DNA of 64,000 nt from Symbioplanes lichenis (GTDB taxonomy: Bacteria; Actinomycetota; Actinomycetes; Mycobacteriales; Micromonosporaceae), in the NCBI RefSeq assembly GCF_030709675.1, contig NZ_JAUZQD010000001.1, forward strand, positions 682,001 to 746,000, read 5' to 3'. Below are positions 1-7,233 of this stretch, piece by piece (positions within the stretch are counted from its first letter, which is position 1; every line of letters starts with the position of its first letter). Below the pieces are notes generated by a model. It worked only from the letters and a program-made list of their open reading frames with translations. It had not been told where the DNA came from and did not search any database. Made by a program: the position numbers and the translations under genes.

Positions 1-89
1 GCGATCGTCACCAGCAGGGACAGCGCGAACAGGATCAGCCGGGGCTTGCGGGGACCAGGGTCCCAGACAGGCGGCGCGAGGGGAGCCAT
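1..89 (-). CDS. N-terminal fragment of a putative membrane protein (runs off the window)
   Basis: The first 29 codons of a minus-strand gene are present, beginning at an ATG at 89 and leaving the window. After a short Pro-rich, basic head the sequence becomes strongly hydrophobic (LILFALSLLVTI), which is the start of a membrane-spanning segment. Nothing more can be said about function. The real gene could be shorter or longer. Confidence 0.5.
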   Translation of the reverse strand, partial: MAPLAPPVWDPGPRKPRLILFALSLLVTI

Positions 90-134
90 AACGGTCACCG
101 GGGCAGCGTAGAGATCAACGCCTCAGTTCGCCGC

Positions 135-267
135 CCCGTCCGGAAGGAGCAAGACTCCCCGTCCGGAAGGAGCAAGACTCCCCGTCCGGAAGGAGCAAGA
201 CTCCCCGTTAGAAGGAGCAGGACTCCCCGTTCGGAACGAGCGGGACTCCTCAGAAGGAGCGGGGCTC
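135..267. repeat. 23-bp tandem repeat, about six units
   Basis: Three identical 23-bp units lie at 135-157, 158-180 and 181-203. Three diverged units follow at 204-225, 226-248 and about 249-267, the last running into the 3' end of the DUF402 gene. Each unit contains GGAG and CTCC four to five bases apart, so transcripts of either strand could form a row of small hairpins. Confidence 0.85.
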
Positions 268-906
268 CGCGGGCCGGTCCCACCCCGGCGGCAGCGACTC
301 GAACGGCCCCCACGACGGGTCCGGCGTGAAGTCCGTCCACGTCCCGTCGAACGGGAATTCGCCCGCCTCGATCTGCTTGATCACGCCCCGCCCCGACGCC
401 CACAGCGCGGCCTCGTCGCGCACCCAGTAGTGCTCGGGCAGGGCGAGCCGCTCGGCCAGCTCGTCCTCGTCCTTCCACGCCCACGACCGGTCGGGCGCCA
501 CGACGATGTCCAGGTCGTAGTCGATCGTGTCGACCCCGGCGACCTCCCCGTCGTCCCACCGGAGCGCGGGTGCCTCCAGGTTGACGTACCAGTTCTGGAA
601 GCGGTCCTGCTCGTCGCGGAAGAACCAGACCGAGTAGTCCGCGCCGGGCGGCAGGAACTTGAGCAGCCCCGGCCCCTGCCACGTCGCCGGGACCACCTTG
701 TGCGGCAGGGTCACCCACTCGGTGAACGGCATGTCCCGGATGCCGCGGTCGTCGCCGGCCACCTCCAGGACGATCGCCGAGCCGCGGGCCAGCCACAGCA
801 GCAGCCCGCGCTCGTCGTCGGAGACCACCCGGCAGGGCCGCACCGTGGCCAGGCGCGGCCCGTCGATGTTGCGGTAGAGGACGGTCCGTCCGGGCGCGAA
901 GGTCAT
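250..906 (-). CDS. DUF402 domain protein (FomD-like)
   Basis: A 218-residue protein resembling the DUF402 family of beta-barrel proteins, which includes FomD and nucleotide-phosphate hydrolases. The family hallmark of acidic and aromatic residues is visible in WFFRDEQDRFQNWYVNLE (about residues 93-110) and DTIDYDLDIVV. The ATG at 906 shares one base with the TGA of proS (TGATG), so the gene is translationally coupled to proS and probably its operon partner. Its substrate cannot be told from sequence. The 3' end runs into the 23-bp repeat array. Confidence 0.75.
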   Translation of the reverse strand: MTFAPGRTVLYRNIDGPRLATVRPCRVVSDDERGLLLWLARGSAIVLEVAGDDRGIRDMPFTEWVTLPHKVVPATWQGPGLLKFLPPGADYSVWFFRDEQDRFQNWYVNLEAPALRWDDGEVAGVDTIDYDLDIVVAPDRSWAWKDEDELAERLALPEHYWVRDEAALWASGRGVIKQIEAGEFPFDGTWTDFTPDPSWGPFESLPPGWDRPAEPRSF

Positions 907-2312
907 CAGTAGGCGCGGGCCAGGATCGCCTGCACGCCCGGTTCGTCCTCCGACTCGGGCACCGAGCCGTCCGGGTTGACCAGGCAGCGCACGGTCACCG
1001 CCTTGCCGTTGGCCTCGGCCTCGCCCTCGGCGCCGACCGCCGACCACGGGATCCGCGCCCAGCCGGTCTGCGCGGCCTCGATGGCGTCGCCCAGGGTCTT
1101 GACCTCGACGGTCTTGTCCTCGCGGTGCTGCAGGGCGGCGTCGTAGAGCCGCTGCTGGTCGGCCTTCAATGCGGCGACCACGTCGCTGACGACCTCACCG
1201 AGCGCGATCGGCGACTTGGTGCCGTCGGTGCGGCGGGCGACCACGGCGTTACCGGCGGCCAGGTCGCGCGGGCCCACCTCCACGCGTACGGGAATGCCCT
1301 GCAGCTCGGCGTCGACGGCCCGGCGGCCGAACGGGATGTCGGCCCGGTCGTCGACCTTGACCCGTACGCCGGCCGCCTTGAGCTCGTCGCGCAGCTTGAC
1401 CGCCGCCTCCTGCACACCCTCGCCGGCCTTGATCACCATGATCTGGGCCTGCACCGGGGCGAGCGCGGGCGGCAGCCGCAGCCCGTTGTCGTCGCCGTGC
1501 ACCATGATCAGCCCGCCGATCATGCGGGTGGTGCTGCCCCACGACGTCGTCCACGCGTGCTCGACCCCGCCGGCCTGCGACGTGTAGGTGATGTCGAACG
1601 CCTTGGCGAAGTTCTGTCCCAGCTCGTGCGACGTGCCCATCTGCAGGGCCTTGCCGTCGCCCATCATGGCCTCGAGGGTCATGGTGTTGATCGCGCCGGC
1701 GAAGCGCTCGCGGCTGGTCTTGCGCCCCGGTACGACCGGCAGCGCCATCAGGTTGACCATGAAGTCCTGGTAGACGTCGTGCAGGATGCGCCGCGCGTAG
1801 TCCCGGGCGTCGGCCTGCGTCGCGTGCGCGGTGTGCCCCTCCTGCCAGAGGAACTCGGTGGTCCGCAGGAACGTGCGCGGCCGCAGCTCCCAGCGCACGA
1901 CGTTGGCCCACTGGTTGAGCAGCAGCGGCAGGTCCCGGTAGGAGTCGATCCACTTGGCCATGAACTCGCCGAAGACCGTCTCGCTGGTGGGCCGGACCAC
2001 GATCGGCTCGGCCAGCTCCTTGCCGCCGGCGTGGGTGACGACCGCCAGCTCCGGCGCGAAGCCCTCGACGTGCTCGGCCTCGCGGCTCAGGTAGCTCTGC
2101 GGGATGAAGAGCGGGAAGTACGCGTTCTGCGCCTCCGCCTCCTTGATGCGGGCGTCCATCTCCGCCTGCATCCGCTCCCAGATCGCGTACGCCGCCGGCC
2201 GGATGACCATCGTGCCCCGCACCGGGCCGTTGTCGGCCAGCCGGGCCTTGTTGATCAGGTCCTGGTACCAGCGGGGGAAGTCTTCCGCCCGGGGAGTGAG
2301 CACGCGCGCCAT
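906..2312 (-). CDS. proS: prolyl-tRNA synthetase, archaeal/eukaryote-like type
   Basis: A 468-residue class II aminoacyl-tRNA synthetase that charges tRNA-Pro in the cytoplasm. The length and the absence of the large editing insertion fit the short archaeal/eukaryote-type ProRS rather than the longer E. coli type. Class II motifs are clear: VVRPTSET at about 105-112 and RTTEFLWQEGHT at about 150-161, followed by an HGxxA-type anticodon-binding domain and a C-terminal zinc-binding-like domain ending in Ala-Tyr, typical of this type. The ATG at 2312 was chosen because the sequence from MARVLTPRAEDF aligns with the family start; the long upstream extension in the same frame is low-complexity. 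The TGA overlaps the DUF402 start. Confidence 0.93.
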   Translation of the reverse strand: MARVLTPRAEDFPRWYQDLINKARLADNGPVRGTMVIRPAAYAIWERMQAEMDARIKEAEAQNAYFPLFIPQSYLSREAEHVEGFAPELAVVTHAGGKELAEPIVVRPTSETVFGEFMAKWIDSYRDLPLLLNQWANVVRWELRPRTFLRTTEFLWQEGHTAHATQADARDYARRILHDVYQDFMVNLMALPVVPGRKTSRERFAGAINTMTLEAMMGDGKALQMGTSHELGQNFAKAFDITYTSQAGGVEHAWTTSWGSTTRMIGGLIMVHGDDNGLRLPPALAPVQAQIMVIKAGEGVQEAAVKLRDELKAAGVRVKVDDRADIPFGRRAVDAELQGIPVRVEVGPRDLAAGNAVVARRTDGTKSPIALGEVVSDVVAALKADQQRLYDAALQHREDKTVEVKTLGDAIEAAQTGWARIPWSAVGAEGEAEANGKAVTVRCLVNPDGSVPESEDEPGVQAILARAY

Positions 2313-2390
2313 GAGGAGGCATCCTAGTCCGGGCCCGGCCGCAACCGACCGCGTGGGCATCCCGTGTCCCCTTGGCGAAGGGCGGTGCAC

Positions 2391-2897
2391 ATGACGGAGA
2401 CCCGGGCGGACGCGTTCGACGCGTTCTACCGCGACACGTCCCGGCGGCTGACGCGCTACGCGTACGGGCTGACCGGCGACGCGGGGGAAGCACAGGATCT
2501 GGTGCAGGAGGCGTACGCCCGGGCCTGGCAGCGCTGGCGCCGGCTCGCGGCCTACGACGACCCGGAGGCCTGGCTGCGGCTGGTGGTCAACCGGCTGTCG
2601 TCGGACCGGTGGCGGCGCATCGGCGTCCGGCGGGCCCGGGAGGCGGCCGCCGCGCCGCTGCCCCCGGTCGGCCCGCCCTCGGAGAACACGGTGCTGCTGG
2701 TCCGGGCAATGCGCGAGCTGCCGGCCGACCAGCGCCGGGCCCTGGCGCTGCACTACCTGCTGGACCGGTCCGTGGCCGACATCGCCCGGGAGCTGGGCGC
2801 CGCGGAGGGCACGGTCAAGTCCTGGCTGTCCCGGGGCCGCACGACCCTCGCCGCCGCCCTGCTCACCGACCGGGAAGGAGTCCGTAATGTCCGCTGA
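2391..2897 (+). CDS. SigE-family (ECF-like) RNA polymerase sigma factor
   Basis: A 168-residue sigma-70 family protein with only regions 2 and 4. Region 2 spans about 8-75, with DLVQEAYARAW as the core-binding and -10 recognition helix. Region 4 spans about 104-155, with the helix-turn-helix VADIARELGAAEGTVKSWLS. It would direct polymerase to a small stress or envelope regulon. The ATG at 2391 is preceded by AAGGGCGG at good spacing and is preferred to an in-frame GTG at 2364. It overlaps the next gene by 11 bp, so the two are co-translated, and the downstream membrane protein takes the place usually held by an anti-sigma factor. Confidence 0.88.
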   Translation: MTETRADAFDAFYRDTSRRLTRYAYGLTGDAGEAQDLVQEAYARAWQRWRRLAAYDDPEAWLRLVVNRLSSDRWRRIGVRRAREAAAAPLPPVGPPSENTVLLVRAMRELPADQRRALALHYLLDRSVADIARELGAAEGTVKSWLSRGRTTLAAALLTDREGVRNVR

Positions 2898-4317
2898 CCT
2901 CGACCAAGTCTTCGCCGAGCTCCGGGGCGAGGCCGACACCGTGCCGCTGGCCTCCCCCGCCGCCGCCCGCCGGCGCGGCACCCGGCGCACCCGTTCCCGC
3001 TCGATGGCCGCGGCCGCCCTGGCCGTCTGCCTGGTCGGCGGCGGCACCGCGTGGTTCCTGCGCCCCCAGACCCCGGCCAGACCGGCCCCCACGGCCACGA
3101 CGACCGCCCGCGCTCTTCCGCGGGCCGGCCAACCTGTCGAGTACGGAGGCCAGGCGCGCGCCGCGAAGACAGTCCTGCTCGGCAACAGCGCCTACACCGT
3201 GTGGCAGGACACAGCCGGCACGGTACGTCTCTTCGCGGCTCCCCTCGACCGGCCCGCCGCGGGCCCGATGCGCGCCACCGCGGTCACCGGCGACCTCGAC
3301 GGCGCCTATACGCTCGAGGGCACCCTGGTCGCCGGCGCCCGCCAGAGCACCGGCTACCACGTCTGGGGCCTCGACCCCGGCACCGGGACGACGCGCTGGG
3401 ACTTCGCCGTGGCGTCCCCTGCGGACCTTGCCCTCTTCAGCCAGTACGCCGTCCATCGCGACCGGCAGTCGGGCCTGATCACGGGTCTGGCCGTCGGCAC
3501 CGGCAAGGTCATGTGGACCACGCCGGGTGACCCGGGCCCCGGCGTCCCGCTGCTGCCGGTGACCGCGTGGGACCGCCAGAGCAAGCCGGCCTCCGGATCG
3601 ATCGGGCCCGTGCAGCCCAGTCCCCAGGCGGTCACGATCATCGGCGGCCGGGTCGTCGCCCTCGAACCGGAGACCGGCGACCGCGTGTTCGACCAGCCGC
3701 TCGCCGAACCCCTCGTCGGCACCGAGGCGTACGCGGCCTGGGACGGCCGGCTGTTCATCCTGCGCCCGGGCGACCGCTACGAGATCGTCATGACCAAGCT
3801 CGACGCCTCCGGGGAGAGCAAGCTCGTCTGGACCGGCGACGCGGGCCGCACGTTCCAGTCCATGCACGGCTGCGGCCAGCACCGGCTGTGCGTCGCCGAC
3901 GAGGACGCCGCGGGCGCCGGCCAGGTGACCGCTGTCGACTACACCCTGGACACTGCCGCCAACGCGCCGGACTGGTCCGCTCCCCTGCCGGGCCGGGTGA
4001 CGGGCATGGCGGGCGGCATCCTCGTCGGCGGCCTCGCCGTGACCACCGACGCGGGCACCGCCCTCTTCCGCCTCCAGCCGGGCGGGTTCGTGGCGACCGA
4101 GCCGGGACCGCTCGCCTCCTACGACGAGTCCGACCGGTCCGTCCTGGCCCTGCCGGCCACGGCGGGCGGCCCGGTCACCCGGGTCGTCTTCCGCTCCGGG
4201 CAGCGCCAGCTGCTCGGCAGCATCCCGGTCCCGGGGGCCGGCTGCTTCCCCGCGGGGTATCGGCTGATCTGCCCCGGCTCCACGTCATTGAGCATCTTCC
4301 AACTGCCGCCTACCTGA
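2887..4317 (+). CDS. membrane-anchored beta-propeller (PQQ-like) protein, sigma-factor partner
   Basis: A 476-residue protein. The first 38 residues are basic and cytoplasmic, one transmembrane helix lies at about 40-58, and a Pro/Thr-rich linker leads into a large extracellular domain. That domain carries repeated blade-like strands such as VWGLDPGTGTTRWDF and VVALEPETGDRVFDQ, characteristic of PQQ-like/WD40-type beta-propellers. It starts inside the sigma gene with a strong GGGAAGGAG site. There is no zinc anti-sigma motif (HxxxCxxC). By position it may sense envelope state and hold the sigma factor through its short N-terminus; that role is inference. The 3' end overlaps the convergent amidohydrolase gene by 8 bp. 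Confidence 0.75.
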   Translation: MSADLDQVFAELRGEADTVPLASPAAARRRGTRRTRSRSMAAAALAVCLVGGGTAWFLRPQTPARPAPTATTTARALPRAGQPVEYGGQARAAKTVLLGNSAYTVWQDTAGTVRLFAAPLDRPAAGPMRATAVTGDLDGAYTLEGTLVAGARQSTGYHVWGLDPGTGTTRWDFAVASPADLALFSQYAVHRDRQSGLITGLAVGTGKVMWTTPGDPGPGVPLLPVTAWDRQSKPASGSIGPVQPSPQAVTIIGGRVVALEPETGDRVFDQPLAEPLVGTEAYAAWDGRLFILRPGDRYEIVMTKLDASGESKLVWTGDAGRTFQSMHGCGQHRLCVADEDAAGAGQVTAVDYTLDTAANAPDWSAPLPGRVTGMAGGILVGGLAVTTDAGTALFRLQPGGFVATEPGPLASYDESDRSVLALPATAGGPVTRVVFRSGQRQLLGSIPVPGAGCFPAGYRLICPGSTSLSIFQLPPT

Positions 4318-5386
4318 CGACGCGGCCTTTGAGGACGATGCGCCGGGGGTGACGCACCACGCGCAGGTCGGCTCGCGGATCTTCGGCATAGACGACGAGG
4401 TCCGCGAGCCCGCCCTCGACCAGCCCCGGGAAGCCGAGCCACTCCCGGGCCTTCCACGACGCCGCGGCCAGCACGTCCACGGCCGGGATGCCGGCCTCGT
4501 GCAGCAGGAGCATCTCCTCGGCGGCCAGACCGTGCCGGATGCTGCCGCCCGCGTCGGTGCCGACATAGAGGGGTACGCCCGCCTCGTGCGCCGCGGCGAC
4601 GACGGACGGGAACCTGTCCCGGAGCGCCAGCATGTGGTCCGCGTACCCGGGGAACTTGGGCCGCGCCTGGTCGGCGATCGTCCCGAACGTCCGAATGTTG
4701 ATCATTGTGGGCACCAGCGCCGTCCCGCGCCGCGCCATCTCGTCGACGAGGTCGAGCGACAGCCCGGTCCCGTGCTCGACCGAGTCCACCCCGGCCCGCA
4801 CCATCAGCGCCACGCCCTCCTCGGAGAACGTGTGCACGGCCGCCCGCGCCCCCGCGGCGTGCGCGGCCTCGACCGCCGCGGCCATGGTCGCCGGATCCCA
4901 CGACGGCGCGAGATCCCCGGCGGCCCGGTCGATCCAGTCACCGACCAGCTTCACCCAGCCGGTCCCGGCCTTCGCCTGCGCGGTGACGGTCTCGGCCACC
5001 TGCTCGGCGGCCACCTCGATCCCGATGTCCCGCAGATAGCGCCGCTGCGGCGCCACGTGCCGCCCGGCCCGCACGAGCCGCGGAATCTCCGGCTCGTCGT
5101 CCAGCTCCGGATAGGGAAAAGGTGATCCCGCGTCCCGGATCGCCAGCACCCCGGCCGCCCGATCCTGCCCCGCCAGCTCGCGCGCCTCGTCGACGCTCTC
5201 GATCGGCGCCGCCCCGTACCGGATCCCCAGGTGACAGTGCGCGTCCACCAGCCCCGGCACCACCCACCCGCCGTCGGCCACGGTCTCCGCGTCCCGCACC
5301 GGCTCGAACGTCACCCGGTCCCCGACGAGCCACAGGTCCCGCGTCTCACCCTCGGGCAGCACGACCCCACGCACATGCAAAGCCAT
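4310..5386 (-). CDS. amidohydrolase family protein (imidazolonepropionase-like)
   Basis: A 358-residue metal-dependent hydrolase of the amidohydrolase superfamily. The metal ligands can be followed through the TIM barrel: DAHCH at 49-53 (HxH), a Lys in GWVKLVGDW (about 143-151), His in RAAVHTF and VEHGTG, and Asp in VGTDAGG. The C-terminal beta-sandwich strand GGLADLVVYAEDP is typical. The substrate, a cyclic amide or dipeptide-like compound, cannot be assigned. AGGA precedes the ATG. The gene follows the Uma2-like gene by 9 bp on the same strand, so it is probably the last gene of that transcript. Confidence 0.85.
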   Translation of the reverse strand: MALHVRGVVLPEGETRDLWLVGDRVTFEPVRDAETVADGGWVVPGLVDAHCHLGIRYGAAPIESVDEARELAGQDRAAGVLAIRDAGSPFPYPELDDEPEIPRLVRAGRHVAPQRRYLRDIGIEVAAEQVAETVTAQAKAGTGWVKLVGDWIDRAAGDLAPSWDPATMAAAVEAAHAAGARAAVHTFSEEGVALMVRAGVDSVEHGTGLSLDLVDEMARRGTALVPTMINIRTFGTIADQARPKFPGYADHMLALRDRFPSVVAAAHEAGVPLYVGTDAGGSIRHGLAAEEMLLLHEAGIPAVDVLAAASWKAREWLGFPGLVEGGLADLVVYAEDPRADLRVVRHPRRIVLKGRVVR

Positions 5387-5395
5387 GCGTCAGTC

Positions 5396-5977
5396 CTACC
5401 GGATCGCGGGCCGCACCGCTGCCGCACACCCCTCCACCACGGCCCGCCAGCGCACCGCCGAGAAGTAGGGCAGGTCGAGCGACACCGGATAAGGGTCCGC
5501 CGTCACGAAGACGCCGTGCGTACGCTGCAGCTCACGGCAACTCCCGTCGCCCGCCAGCCGGAAGTCCGTGACGGTCGCGCCCGCCGGATCGAAGGGATCC
5601 ACGACCAGATATCGCCCCAAGCCGGCCCGCGCATAGGACCTCGGATCGTTGCCCCGCCCGGAGCCGCGCACATCGACGCCCAGCAACGCGCGCCCGAGGC
5701 ACCCGGCGTCATACCGCGAACTCTCCCACGGGACCACCACGATGTCCGGCCTCGCGGCGCTCCCGTCGCCGGGCCAGTAGCCGACGCGACAAGGCGAGTG
5801 CCCGGGCGGGCAGTGCGCCGACAGCCCGATGACAATGTCCTCGCAAATGCCCGTGAAGGTCGACGGAGACGGCACTCTCAGCTGGCCGTCCCACAACTCG
5901 TACCCGATGTCCCCGGCGATGTTGGCGGTCTCGGCGAGCGTCCACTGCCGCCGGTCGAACGGATCGGTGTCCCTCAC
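5396..5977 (-). CDS. Uma2-family (DUF820) nuclease-fold protein, degenerate active site
   Basis: A 193-residue protein with the Uma2/DUF820 fold, a PD-(D/E)XK-type restriction endonuclease-like domain. Landmarks are IGYELWDGQLRV (strand 1), ARPDIVVVPW (Asp) and YARAGLGRYLVVDPF (last helix and strand). The usual LVIEV segment reads LLGVDVRGSG, so Glu is replaced by Asp, and the Lys found in the neighbour's helix is absent. The nuclease is therefore probably impaired. GTG at 5977 is chosen because GGAGG precedes it and it forms a GTGA overlap with the stop of the upstream Uma2 gene. The biological role of Uma2 proteins is poorly known. Confidence 0.72.
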   Translation of the reverse strand: MRDTDPFDRRQWTLAETANIAGDIGYELWDGQLRVPSPSTFTGICEDIVIGLSAHCPPGHSPCRVGYWPGDGSAARPDIVVVPWESSRYDAGCLGRALLGVDVRGSGRGNDPRSYARAGLGRYLVVDPFDPAGATVTDFRLAGDGSCRELQRTHGVFVTADPYPVSLDLPYFSAVRWRAVVEGCAAAVRPAIR

Positions 5978-6603
5978 CGCCGCCTCCGCGGAGTGCTCAC
6001 CTTGTCCCGGTAGGCCGTCCACACCGGGAGGTCGAGCGTCACGGGCCACGGACGATCGAGCTCGACGAGCTCGCTCAGGGCCGGGCCCCTCCGATAGCTG
6101 CCGTCGGCACTGAGGACGAACTCGGTGAAGGTGACGCGCTCGCCCAGCGGGTCGATCACCCAGTAGAGCGGGATGCCGGCCTCGGCGTAGCGGCCGGCCT
6201 TGTAGCCACAGTTGTCCTCGCGCGAACCGGCCGACTCGCTCGAGCCGGTGGACACGACCTCGATGACGAGCCGAACGTCCGCGGCGAACACCGGTATCCG
6301 AGCGACTCCGCCGATGTCGATGACCGCCCCGTCCGGACGCAACTCGCTGCCGTCGACGAAGACCGAGATCTCGGGGCTGACAGCGACGTCATCCGGCGCG
6401 TTGGCATCGAGCGCGGCAACAGTCTCGTAGGCGATGCGCTGGTGAATGTAGAAGGGGGTCGGCAGGAGGACGAGCCGCCCGTCCCGAAGCTCGTAACGGA
6501 AGTCTTCGGGAAGGTTCTTCACGTCATCGAACGTCAGGTCGTCGCGGCCGAGCAGGGGCGTCAGGTCAAGGCCATCGGGCACATACAGCGGAACGGCAGT
6601 CAC
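5974..6603 (-). CDS. Uma2-family (DUF820) endonuclease-like protein
   Basis: A 209-residue Uma2/DUF820 protein with a complete set of landmarks: FRYELRDGRLVLLP (about 36-49), LRPDGAVID (Asp), VRLVIEVVSTGS (Glu), a helix with Lys in CGYKAGRYAEAGIPLYW, and the closing strand WVIDP. These form the PD-(D/E)XK-type catalytic core known for the family. The GTG at 6603 has GGGAGGA upstream. It is coupled to the degenerate paralogue downstream. Its 5' leader is a diverged copy of the leader of the gene at 6680-7159, showing local duplication. Confidence 0.82.
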   Translation of the reverse strand: MTAVPLYVPDGLDLTPLLGRDDLTFDDVKNLPEDFRYELRDGRLVLLPTPFYIHQRIAYETVAALDANAPDDVAVSPEISVFVDGSELRPDGAVIDIGGVARIPVFAADVRLVIEVVSTGSSESAGSREDNCGYKAGRYAEAGIPLYWVIDPLGERVTFTEFVLSADGSYRRGPALSELVELDRPWPVTLDLPVWTAYRDKVSTPRRRR

Positions 6604-6620
6604 GGGTTCCTCCCTGGAAA

Positions 6621-6639
6621 GGATGCGAACTGCCGCCCA
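6621..6639 (-). repeat. duplicated leader block, copy A
   Basis: This 19-bp stretch just upstream of the start codon at 6603 is identical to 7175-7193 upstream of the next Uma2 gene. Similarity extends on both sides, to about 6604-6680 against 7160-7236. On the minus strand TAGTAT (near 6641-6646) could be a -10 element, but no good -35 is seen. Confidence 0.75.
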
Positions 6640-6679
6640 GCATACTAGACATGAAGCAACCCGTCACCTGTCATCTTGA

Positions 6680-7159
6680 CTAGCGCCCGCGCGACCGCAC
6701 CTGATCCCGTCGCGCGGTCCACGCGTCGAGGTCGAGCAGGACCGGCCACGGCCGCTCGCGGCTGACCAGGCCGACATGGGTGCGCCCCCGCCGATAGGCA
6801 CCGTCGGCGCCCAGCTCGAACCCGGTGAAAGTCACCCGGCCGGGCAACGGATCGATCACCCAGTACAGCGGGATGCCGGCCTCGGAGTAGTCCTTGCCCC
6901 TCGAGCCGCTCGAGCCGACTTCGATCACCAGCAGAACGTCCTCGGGGAACGCCGGCGTCCGGTCGGCACGGTCGAGCCGCAGCACGGTCACGTCGGGGAT
7001 CAGCTCGGTCCCGGCGCTCGTCATGACGGACGTCCGGCCGTTGACGAAGACGTCGTCGGGCGCGTTCGTCTCGAGCGCGTTGGCCACCGCGCGGGCCATG
7101 TACTGGTGCACCGGAGGCGGCGGGGGCACGTCGTCCGGAAAGTGCGGAGCGGCAGTCAC
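6680..7159 (-). CDS. short Uma2-family protein, N-terminally reduced paralogue
   Basis: A 159-residue Uma2/DUF820 protein, about 50 residues shorter than its neighbour. It keeps LIPDVTVLRLD (Asp), DVLLVIEVGSSGS (Glu), SEAGIPLYWVIDP and the C-terminal DLDAWTARRD. It lacks the first strand (the YELRDGRLVL segment) found in the 209-residue paralogue, and the catalytic helix is shortened to GKDYSEAG. The GTG at 7159 has AGGAGGA upstream. The leader and first codons match those of the adjacent paralogue, so this looks like a tandem duplicate followed by an internal deletion. Confidence 0.75.
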   Translation of the reverse strand: MTAAPHFPDDVPPPPPVHQYMARAVANALETNAPDDVFVNGRTSVMTSAGTELIPDVTVLRLDRADRTPAFPEDVLLVIEVGSSGSRGKDYSEAGIPLYWVIDPLPGRVTFTGFELGADGAYRRGRTHVGLVSRERPWPVLLDLDAWTARRDQVRSRGR

Positions 7160-7174
7160 AGACTCCTCCTGGAA

Positions 7175-7193
7175 GGATGCGAACTGCCGCCCA
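7175..7193 (-). repeat. duplicated leader block, copy B
   Basis: Identical over 19 bp to 6621-6639 and at almost the same distance (16 versus 18 bp) from its start codon. It marks the duplication boundary of the two Uma2 genes and may carry a shared promoter or regulator site. Confidence 0.75.
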
Positions 7194-7233
7194 CGCTACG
7201 AGACATGCCGCTACTTGTCAGCTGTCATGGTGA

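Noticed and set aside
7160-7233. A promoter with both -35 and -10 in the duplicated Uma2 leader
   Set aside because: The conserved block was checked for TTGACA/TANNNT pairs at 16-18 bp; only an isolated TAGTAT is seen in one copy.
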